Assembly (NCBI RefSeq): GCF_024171525.1
Contig: NZ_JALJZY010000006.1
Coordinates: forward strand, 101,250 to 165,249
Direction: 5' to 3'
DNA: 64,000 nt
From: Neisseriaceae bacterium HSC-16F19
GTDB lineage: Bacteria; Pseudomonadota; Gammaproteobacteria; Burkholderiales; Neisseriaceae
Shown: positions 1 through 5,759 of the stretch, piece after piece
Numbering within the stretch: position 1 is the stretch's first letter
Layout: each line of letters opens with the position of its first letter
Translations under genes and position numbers: made by a program
Notes under the pieces: generated by a model
What the model saw: only the letters and a program-made list of their open reading frames with translations
What the model was told of the DNA's origin: nothing
Database searches by the model: none

Positions 1-730
1 TGCTGTTTTTACGGTGCTTAAACCGGATGTGTTCATCAGCCAAGATGTTTTCAGACGGCGTAAAGCTGTCGATGACGTTAACGGCGGCATTGGCTTTGAG
101 ACGGGTAACGAAACAGGCTTCGGCTTCATCCAACTCTGCCCACCAGTTGTAATCGCAATAGCCTTTGTCAAAGACGTAGGTTGCGCCTTTTTCGGGCTGC
201 ACCAGATGGTGTTCGTCGATGTCGTTTACAGCGGCATCGGTAATGCTTTGGGCAACGGGGCAATCGGAGGCGTGGTTCATCAGAACGTGGATTTTTAAGC
301 CTTTGATGCGGCCGTTGCTACCCGTCCATTCGTCGAAGCCGCGCCCTTTGAGCGAAACGGGAGTGGAATCGAGCAGGTACAGCAGGTCGGTTGTTTCCCT
401 GCGCAACGTCTTGCTGCATGTGGACATCAGTTCGCCCAGCATGTCTGTAAACGGTTGGGTATCGCGTTTGGCCAATGCTTCGGCTACGGTGGAACGGCGG
501 ATGCTGCGTACATTCAGGTGGTAATGGTGACTGCTGTTGCTGTTGAATGCCTGTTCGAGTGTGCGCAGGCTGTTGCAGTTGCCAAGCTGGGCATACACCA
601 TGGCGGTCAGCAGGTTTTGGCAGCCGAACCCTTTGGTGTGTTTGTCGGCCTGATGCTTGCGGACGTGCTTTTGAAAGCGTCCGTGCATAATGGGCTTGAT
701 GATTTGCTGGAATCGGCTTATGCTGAACAT
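1..730 (-). CDS. IS4-type DDE transposase, 3' part outside window
   Basis: Reading the minus strand from an ATG at 730 gives an open frame of about 243 codons that runs off the left edge. It begins MFSISRFQQIIKPIMHGR, then an N-terminal helical region, then LLYLLDSTPVSL (first catalytic Asp, about residue 127) and YVFDKGYCDYNWWAEL (second Asp, with the YDRGY-like block typical of IS4-family transposases). The third acidic residue would lie outside the window. It would cut and join the ends of its own insertion sequence. The IS end is probably at about 731-830, where GGTTGCAG and CTGCAACC form an inverted pair, but the exact boundary cannot be fixed. The gene carries a Neisseria-type uptake sequence, unlike the rest of the window, which suggests acquisition from a Neisseria donor. 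Confidence 0.85.
   Translation of the reverse strand, partial: MFSISRFQQIIKPIMHGRFQKHVRKHQADKHTKGFGCQNLLTAMVYAQLGNCNSLRTLEQAFNSNSSHHYHLNVRSIRRSTVAEALAKRDTQPFTDMLGELMSTCSKTLRRETTDLLYLLDSTPVSLKGRGFDEWTGSNGRIKGLKIHVLMNHASDCPVAQSITDAAVNDIDEHHLVQPEKGATYVFDKGYCDYNWWAELDEAEACFVTRLKANAAVNVIDSFTPSENILADEHIRFKHRKNS
50..59 (-). repeat. Neisseria-type DUS core (GCCGTCTGAA) inside the transposase
   Basis: The minus strand reads GCCGTCTGAA, the 10-mer uptake core of Neisseria sensu stricto. All other obvious uptake sequences in the window have the GGCTGCCTGAA or GGCTACCTGAA core. The flanking bases make it ACGCCGTCTGAA, one base off the 12-mer ATGCCGTCTGAA. Confidence 0.7.
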
Positions 731-1036
731 GGTTGCAGTCCTGATGTTTTTTGAGTTCGCGCTCTGGGTTTTACCCGTGAAAACGTTAGGCTGCAACCTT
801 TTTGTTTGTGCTGTGTTTTTTATTCCGGACAGTAGTGCGCGTTCGCGGGAATGACGGCGGCTAGGGGTTTAGTCTACCTGAAGGCAGTTTTGCAAAGGTC
901 TCATACCAATCCAAAAAATAATCTAACAGCGTTGTCTCGCCTTGCCGTACTACTTGTACTGTCTTCGGCTCGCCGCCTTGTTATCTTATTTTTTTGAATT
1001 GGTCTCAAACGGGAACTTTTTGAGTGGCTCAATGAC
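731..1036. other. Gene-free spacer with IS end and repeat debris
   Basis: No credible gene is present. The left part (731-830) probably holds the terminal region of the IS. Next come GCGGGAATGACGG filler and GTTTTGCAAAGGTCTCA at 885-902. The latter resembles one end of the 156-bp MITE at 32126-32281, so it is probably a solo or decayed end. Confidence 0.4.
904..1003. repeat. Short inverted-repeat element related to the Correia-like family
   Basis: The left end (ACCAAT at 905, then CAAAAAATAATCTAACA) and the complement of the right end (ACCAATTCAAAAAAATAAGATAACA) form imperfect terminal inverted repeats. The interior has the blocks CTTGCCGTACTACTTGTACTG and CGCCGCCTTGT, which are shared with the Correia-like elements elsewhere in the window. 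The length is about 100 bp and nothing is encoded. Confidence 0.6.
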
Positions 1037-1104
1037 AAAAAGGCTGCCTGAAAACGAACGCAGTGAGTTTCTGCGTAGCAAAAACCTTTCAGGCAGCCTT
1101 TTTT
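1037..1104 (-). terminator. Inverted DUS-pair hairpin after the disulfide reductase gene
   Basis: AAAAGGCTGCCTGAAA and TTTCAGGCAGCCTTTT face each other across a loop of about 35 nt. On the minus strand the right arm is followed by a T-run (complement of the A-run at 1037). This places a DUS-based terminator directly downstream of the reductase stop at 1117. Confidence 0.7.
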
Positions 1105-1116
1105 GCGGATATTTAA

Positions 1117-2565
1117 TTACTCACCCGGGCAGCAGCCGCATTCGCGGCTGAAATTGCCGCTCAAGTCCAGCTTGCTCATGGCGTCGCGCAGGGCGGTGCG
1201 CAGACCTTCTTCCACCACCGGATGATAGAAGGGCATGTCCAGCATTTGCGGCACGGTCATTTTCTGCTGGTGCGCCCAGGCGAGCAGGTGGGCGATGTGT
1301 TCGGCGGAGGGGCCGACCATTTCCGCACCCAGGAACAAACCGGTTTCCTGTTGTGCATAAACGCGCAGATGGCCTTTGTTTTTCAGCATTACGCGGCTGC
1401 GGCCTTGGTTGCGGAAGGAGACTTCGCCCACCACCACGCATTCGGGGTTTTTAAAGGCTTGATATACCTGCGCATAACGCATGCCGACAATGGCTACCTG
1501 CGGGTCGGTAAACACCACGCCGATGGTGCTGCGGCGCAGGCCGGGGCGGATGTCGGGGTAGGTGCCGGCATTGTCACCGGCAATCTTGCCTTGGTCGCTG
1601 GCTTCGTGCAGCAGCGGCAGCTGGTTGGAGGCGTCACCGGCAATAAAAATGTGCGGGATGCTGGTCTGCATGGTCAGCGGATGGGCATGCGGCACGCCGC
1701 GCTCGTCGCGTTCGATATCCAGATTTTCCAGGCCGAGATTGTCCACATTGGGGCGGCGGCCGATGGCGGCGAGCACGTAATCCACGGTAATGCTGCCGCT
1801 CTCGCCGTCCCGGTTGCGGTAATCCATGCGCACGCGGCCGTTGTCATCCAGGGCGGTGCTGACTTCGGTATTCAGATGCAGCGGGAATTCTTCGCCGAAC
1901 ACGGTTTTGGCTTCCGCCAACACCACCGGGTCGCTAATCCCGGCCACGCCGTCGGTTTTGCCGAATACATGCACTTTAACGCCGAGGCGGTGCAGGGACT
2001 GGCCCAGCTCCAAACCGATAACGCCGGGGCCGAATACGGCCACGCTTTCGGGCAGGGTTTCCCAAGAAAAGACGTCGTCATTGACAATCAGGCGCTCGCC
2101 CAGAGCCTGCCATTCGGGCAGTACGATGGGGCGCGATCCGGTGGCAATCACAAAGCGCTCGGCGCGGATTTGGGTGTGGTCGTCGATTTGCACGGTGTGT
2201 TCATCGATAAAGCGCGCCTGGCCGATGATGCGGCGCTCGGCGGGCCAGGCTTCCACGTCTTCCACCACAAAGCCGACAAAGCGGTCGCGCTCGTTGCGCA
2301 CGCGGCGCATCACTTCATGGCCGTCCACGCGCACATCGCCGTCCACATGCACGCCAAAGGGCGCGGTGTGGCGGGCATGATGGGCGGCTTCGGCGGCGGC
2401 AATCAGCAGTTTGGAGGGCATGCAGCCGACGCGGGCGCAGGTGGTGCCGAATACATGGCTTTCAATCAAATAGGCGTCTTCGGTGTGGTTGCGCACGGCG
2501 CGAAAAGCGCCCATACCGGCGGTACCGCCGCCGATAACCACTACTTGGGTTTGGATTTGTTTCAT
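1117..2565 (-). CDS. FAD/NAD pyridine nucleotide-disulfide oxidoreductase (Lpd-like) with C-terminal CGCC tail
   Basis: The 482-aa flavoprotein has an N-terminal FAD-binding motif (VVVIGGGTAGMGA, residues 9-21) and a redox-active CxxxxC in TTCARVGCMPSK (about residues 41-52). It has a central NAD-binding segment (VFGPGVIGLELG), a second FAD contact (IFIAGDA), and a dimerisation domain ending in YHPVVEEGLR with the His-Glu pair typical of the family. By family it moves electrons from NAD(P)H through FAD and the disulfide to a thiol partner. Its substrate cannot be told from sequence (lipoamide, glutathione or a protein). The protein ends ECGCCPGE, an extra cysteine cluster like the flexible C-terminal pairs of mercuric and large thioredoxin reductases. 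The neighbouring peroxiredoxin-glutaredoxin gene, same strand and 234 bp upstream, is a plausible partner. Confidence 0.85.
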   Translation of the reverse strand: MKQIQTQVVVIGGGTAGMGAFRAVRNHTEDAYLIESHVFGTTCARVGCMPSKLLIAAAEAAHHARHTAPFGVHVDGDVRVDGHEVMRRVRNERDRFVGFVVEDVEAWPAERRIIGQARFIDEHTVQIDDHTQIRAERFVIATGSRPIVLPEWQALGERLIVNDDVFSWETLPESVAVFGPGVIGLELGQSLHRLGVKVHVFGKTDGVAGISDPVVLAEAKTVFGEEFPLHLNTEVSTALDDNGRVRMDYRNRDGESGSITVDYVLAAIGRRPNVDNLGLENLDIERDERGVPHAHPLTMQTSIPHIFIAGDASNQLPLLHEASDQGKIAGDNAGTYPDIRPGLRRSTIGVVFTDPQVAIVGMRYAQVYQAFKNPECVVVGEVSFRNQGRSRVMLKNKGHLRVYAQQETGLFLGAEMVGPSAEHIAHLLAWAHQQKMTVPQMLDMPFYHPVVEEGLRTALRDAMSKLDLSGNFSRECGCCPGE

Positions 2566-2637
2566 AGTCTGACTTTCGGGTTAGGGCTTGCGGGGTTGTG
2601 CTACCCCTTGTAGCGTGAGTTTACAAAGATAAAGTGA

Positions 2638-2678
2638 TTCAGGCAGCCTGTTTGTCATATTAAAACAGGCTGCCTGAA
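2638..2678. terminator. Inverted DUS pair between the two redox genes
   Basis: TTCAGGCAGCCTGTTT and AAACAGGCTGCCTGAA form a perfect 16-bp stem with a short loop. It lies downstream of the peroxiredoxin-glutaredoxin gene and upstream of the reductase. It may terminate or attenuate transcription between them, though a strong T-run is absent. Confidence 0.5.
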
Positions 2679-2799
2679 CCACCTTAAAGGCTGTTCAGGT
2701 CCGGCCTTTGCCTGCAACACAGGAGGGACAGGGGGCAAAGGCCGGAAAGGCTGGCGCTGCTCCCCTAAATGAGGAACGGCGCTATCCGTTTAAACGGAT

Positions 2800-3528
2800 T
2801 TAGGCAAAGTGTTTTTCCAACTCTTCGCTGCCGCCGATGTATTGGCCGCCGATAAACACTTGCGGTACGGTGGCTTTGCCGGTAACGGCGCGTACGGAAA
2901 CGGTGGTGGCGTCTTTGCCCAAAACGATTTCTTCGTAACGCAGGCCTTTGTCTTGCAACAATTGTTTGGCTTTGGCGCAGAAGGGGCAACCCGGTTTGGT
3001 GAAGATGGCTACGGAGGGCTGGTCTTTCCACTCGGGGTTGATGTATTTGAGCATGGTGTCGGCATCGGATACTTCAAAGGGGTCGCCTTCTTTTTCCGGC
3101 TCGATAAACATTTTTTCCACCACGCCGTTTTTCACCAGCATGGAGTAGCGCCAAGAGCGGTCACCGAAGCCCAAGCCTTCTTTGCTTACCAGCATGCCCA
3201 TGCCTTTGGTGAATTCGCCGTTGCCGTCCGGAATTACGGTGATGTTTTCGGCTTCCTGGTCGGCTTTCCAAGCGTTCATCACGAAGGTGTCGTTCACGGA
3301 TACGCACACGATTTCATCCACGCCGTTGGCTTTGAACACATCGGCCAGCTCGTTGTAACGCGGCAGGTGGGTGGAAGAGCAGGTGGGGGTGAATGCGCCG
3401 GGCAGTGAGAATACTACTACGGTTTTGTTGTTGAACAATTCGTCGGTGCTCACGTCTTGCCAGGCATCGCCTTGACGGGTGTGGAATACAACGCTCGGTA
3501 CTTTTTGGCCTTCATGGTTTTGCAACAT
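2800..3528 (-). CDS. Peroxiredoxin-glutaredoxin fusion protein (hybrid Prx5)
   Basis: The 242-aa cytoplasmic thiol peroxidase has two domains. The N-terminal Prx5-type domain (about 1-165) carries PGAFTPTCSSTHLP with the peroxidatic cysteine at residue 50. The C-terminal glutaredoxin domain (about 170-242) has GCPFC with cysteines 181 and 184, and the glutathione-binding ATVPQVFIGG block near 219-228. Fusions of this kind (PGdx) reduce H2O2 and organic peroxides with glutathione, the glutaredoxin part recycling the peroxidase part. Both catalytic motifs are intact. The gene lies upstream of the Lpd-like reductase on the same strand, which hints that the reductase supports this pathway. AGGAGTTAACC precedes the ATG. 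Confidence 0.93.
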   Translation of the reverse strand: MLQNHEGQKVPSVVFHTRQGDAWQDVSTDELFNNKTVVVFSLPGAFTPTCSSTHLPRYNELADVFKANGVDEIVCVSVNDTFVMNAWKADQEAENITVIPDGNGEFTKGMGMLVSKEGLGFGDRSWRYSMLVKNGVVEKMFIEPEKEGDPFEVSDADTMLKYINPEWKDQPSVAIFTKPGCPFCAKAKQLLQDKGLRYEEIVLGKDATTVSVRAVTGKATVPQVFIGGQYIGGSEELEKHFA

Positions 3529-3584
3529 GGTTAACTCCTTGGTTGATTGCGGTTAAAAAGGTCTGCTTGAATCAGATGGGCGCA

Positions 3585-3590
3585 TTATAG
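3585..3590 (-). promoter_or_regulatory. Putative -10 box for the peroxiredoxin-glutaredoxin gene
   Basis: The minus strand reads CCTATAATGCGCCC, a perfect TATAAT about 57 nt upstream of the start codon. The AT-rich block upstream (3600-3650) has no good -35, as expected of an activator-dependent promoter (an oxidative-stress regulator would be natural), but no clear operator is visible. Confidence 0.5.
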
Positions 3591-3960
3591 GCGCGGCGGT
3601 TTGATTTGTATAATTTATAGTTCAAATATACATATTAGCCAAAAGCTATTTAAACAATCCTGAAAAGCTTCTTGAACATGTAGATATGTCCGAAAGAGTA
3701 GGGCAGTCATTATGGCATAGCAGAGCTGCCTGAAATACCGCATGTCATTCAAATGGCAGTCAAACGGCTGAATTTTATCAAATTAAAATTAAGCTGCTTA
3801 ACTGTGTGAAAAAGTGACCGCCGGAATCCAAACGAGAAGAAATACTGCCAGCATGACGAAAACGGTTATCCGTATTTATGCTATTAACAAGCTAATTTCA
3901 GGCAGCCTTAAAATAGGTAACATTTGCGAACCTTGCCAAGCATCCGGCCAAGCGACACAA
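3591..3960. other. AT-rich gene-free spacer
   Basis: About 370 bp of low-GC sequence with no credible open frame. It holds degenerate and complete uptake sequences (GAGCTGCCTGAA at 3724 and TTTCAGGCAGCCTT at 3897) and probably the promoters of both flanking genes. The base composition is clearly lower in GC than the window average. Confidence 0.5.
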
Positions 3961-3992
3961 TAACAGCACCTTATTTACATAAGATGCTGTTA
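3961..3992. promoter_or_regulatory. 32-bp palindrome abutting the start of the phage-type regulator
   Basis: The sequence is an inverted repeat, TAACAGCA-C-CTTAT, a TTAC loop, then ATAAG-A-TGCTGTTA, with one mismatch. It ends 5 bases before the ATG at 3998 and leaves no room for a ribosome binding site. It could be the operator of the regulator itself, or an mRNA hairpin that limits its translation. Confidence 0.5.
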
Positions 3993-3997
3993 TTTTT

Positions 3998-4327
3998 ATG
4001 TATTCCGCTACAAACTGGCTTGATATGTACAAAGCGGCCGTGGGCATCCAATCGGACTACAAACTAGCCCGAAAGCTCAATCTGCCCAGGTCTTACATTG
4101 CACAAATCCGCGCCGGCCGTTTGCGTTTGCGATTGGCCACGATTCTGCAAATTGCGGAAGAATTGGAAATCGAGCCGCTGGAAATCATTGTTTCACTTGA
4201 ATTTAAGAAGGCAAAGCCGCATGAAGTGGACAGGCTCAAAGATTGGTATTTCAAAGAGACGGTTAAAACCATCGGCCCGCGGATGTGTGCGCAGAGCGGT
4301 GCTCGTTGGTTTCGTGGCCGCAAATGA
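3998..4327 (+). CDS. Phage-type helix-turn-helix regulator (DUF3693-like)
   Basis: A 109-aa protein. Residues 1-65 (MYSATNWLDMYKAAVGIQSDY onward) read like the Cro/XRE-type DNA-binding domain of DUF3693 proteins, which are common in filamentous and temperate phages. A helix-turn-helix is visible at DYKLARKLNLPRSYIAQIRAGR. The basic tail (GARWFRGRK) could contact DNA. I infer a transcriptional repressor. No other phage gene is nearby, so it looks like an orphan from a decayed prophage. The start is not supported by a ribosome site; an in-frame ATG at 4025 is an alternative but would cut the conserved N-terminus. GC is lower than in the neighbouring housekeeping genes. Confidence 0.65.
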   Translation: MYSATNWLDMYKAAVGIQSDYKLARKLNLPRSYIAQIRAGRLRLRLATILQIAEELEIEPLEIIVSLEFKKAKPHEVDRLKDWYFKETVKTIGPRMCAQSGARWFRGRK

Positions 4328-4489
4328 GAATCCAATTTCGCATAATATATATTATGTTAAATTATGGATAGAATTTCAGGCAGCCTGAACTATCCAGTCC
4401 GTGTACGGCATCCGTTGCCGCACCACATCCCTTTCCCTTGTCCGCTGCCAAATGGCCGAAAATTTTTTGCGGAACGGATTTCACCCCGG

Positions 4490-4650
4490 CCAGGCCTTAA
4501 CTAATTCCCGATGCCGGGCCTCGCAACCGTGATACTGAATCGCTGTCGGTAATGGTCCAAAAACAGCCAAATCAACACCGGTACACGGGCAGAGCTTTGG
4601 TATTTTTCCAGCATCTTATGCACTTCTTCGGTATAACCACCAAAGGATCT
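4490..4650 (-). pseudogene. Possible gene remnant, unrecognised
   Basis: The minus strand has an open stretch ending at a TAG near 4500 that reads EEVHKMLEKYQSSARVPV and continues with a hydrophobic LIWLFL segment. It has no start and is cut at its upstream side by the terminator at 4656-4694. It may be the tail of a degraded gene, but I do not recognise the family. The rest of 4328-4730 shows no gene. Confidence 0.25.
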
Positions 4651-4655
4651 AAATG

Positions 4656-4694
4656 CAAAAACGCCGCGATGATTCCAGTCATCGCGGCGTTTTG
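4656..4694. terminator. Bidirectional rho-independent terminator
   Basis: A strong perfect stem, AAAACGCCGCGATGA with TCATCGCGGCGTTTT, and a loop of about 6 nt. A- and T-runs on the two sides make it usable from either strand. It closes the toxin-antitoxin operon, whose last gene ends at 4732 on the minus strand. Confidence 0.85.
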
Positions 4695-4731
4695 CCTTCC
4701 TGTTTCAGGCAGCCAAGAAAAACCGCCATTT

Positions 4732-4950
4732 TTACTTTTTGGCAGACAGCGCCTTATCCAACAGTGCCAGTGCCTGTTTTTTATTACCTCTGGCAGCACG
4801 CATCTTAAAACGCGTTTCTGCATCAAACTCTACCAGCATCACAGTTGCAGCCTCGTCCATCAGCTTGTTGATACTCACGCCACGAGCGGCAGCCAATGCT
4901 TTCAAACGTCCGTGCTTTTCGTCAGATATACGCAAGGTCATCGAAGTCAT
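4732..4950 (-). CDS. Ribbon-helix-helix antitoxin of a PIN-toxin pair
   Basis: A 72-aa protein that opens MTSMTLRISDEKHGRLKALA, a short beta strand followed by two helices, as in the ribbon-helix-helix (MetJ/Arc) DNA-binding fold of HicB/CopG-like antitoxins. GVSINKLMDEA gives the turn and second helix. The basic C-terminal part (FKMRAARGNKKQALALLDKAL) is where such antitoxins usually bind their toxin. By family role it would neutralise the PIN ribonuclease and repress its own operon. Its ATG overlaps the toxin stop (ATGA), so the two are translationally coupled, with the toxin gene first, the reverse of most vapBC pairs. Confidence 0.78.
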   Translation of the reverse strand: MTSMTLRISDEKHGRLKALAAARGVSINKLMDEAATVMLVEFDAETRFKMRAARGNKKQALALLDKALSAKK

Positions 4951-5366
4951 GATAATTCCTCCAACAGGGTTTCAGGCAAGCAAATGCACAAATTAGGGAA
5001 TAGCAATTCAGAACGTTTAAAATCGCTCAAATTGCGCGTAACCAGATAGTCGGCCCCTCCAGCAACAGCCAACTCCAAAACATGGTTATCTGCTTCATCG
5101 CGCAGATTAGGCCGCCACCGGTAATAAGTCTTAGTCCACTTGCTCACACCCAACAACGCATCCAATACCTGATTACGCTCTTCACGGCTCAAGGGGCCTT
5201 TCTTGAACACATCATCACGGTTAATCACGTCCTCATATTCCGCCAGCAAAGCGGTTCCGATTAACGGGACTACCCTGCCGTTCAAGCAGGCGGCCAAAAT
5301 GCGGTTTGCTGCATAAGACCCCAAACAGGCACCCGCAAGGATGTTGGTGTCCAGTACGATTTTCAT
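4947..5366 (-). CDS. PIN-domain toxin (VapC-like ribonuclease)
   Basis: A 139-aa single-domain protein. The PIN signature is present: MKIVLDTNIL with Asp6, Glu43 in LLAEYEDV, Asp93 in LRDEADNHVLELA, and Asp115 in TRNLSDF. These are the acidic residues that hold Mg2+ in this family. PIN toxins cut RNA (tRNA, rRNA or mRNA) when the antitoxin is lost; the target here is unknown. It resembles the TIGR00305-type 'PIN family toxin component' group more than classical VapC. It is the first gene of a two-gene operon, overlapping the antitoxin by 4 bp. No strong ribosome site precedes the ATG. Confidence 0.82.
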   Translation of the reverse strand: MKIVLDTNILAGACLGSYAANRILAACLNGRVVPLIGTALLAEYEDVINRDDVFKKGPLSREERNQVLDALLGVSKWTKTYYRWRPNLRDEADNHVLELAVAGGADYLVTRNLSDFKRSELLFPNLCICLPETLLEELS

Positions 5367-5759
5367 AATAAAATGCTACCGCATATGCCACCACTTTTCA
5401 AGCGAATCAGGTAACAACTCCGCTCTAAGGCAACCTGAAAACAAAAGGAAAAACCGCATTACACAGTTTCTTCCAGAAGATAGCATATTTTATCAAAAAG
5501 CTCCGCCCCAGCGGTGGCTATCTGTTTCGCAACACAAGCGGCGGCAAGATGACACGCGCCACTTTGTCAAAACATTTTCTGAACTTACGCAAAAACCCAT
5601 TTGCATAAAGACAAAAAGCTGAAACCGTTGAAGTGATTACGGAACGCTTTTTATTTTTGCGGAAAAAATACAGCAATACAATCCAATGAAACAAAAGGTT
5701 AGCGTTTTGTTGCGCTTTATAGCACAATCCGCGTTTTCCATTTTCCATTCAGGCAGCCC
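5367..5759. other. Gene-free spacer upstream of recD
   Basis: About 390 bp of lower-GC sequence between the divergently transcribed toxin gene and recD. No credible gene is present. A degenerate uptake sequence (GGCAACCTGAAAA) lies near 5431, and a complete TTCAGGCAGCC lies at 5748-5758, directly before the recD start. It presumably holds both promoters, but no clear -35/-10 pair stands out. Confidence 0.5.

Noticed and set aside
1222..2613. 463-codon open frame on the plus strand opposite the disulfide reductase
   Set aside because: It is antisense to a clear enzyme and its product is a His/Ala/Gly-rich sequence without domains, as expected from high-GC shadow frames.
5367..5759. Possible riboswitch or leader upstream of recD
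   Set aside because: No conserved riboswitch core or terminator/antiterminator pair is visible.
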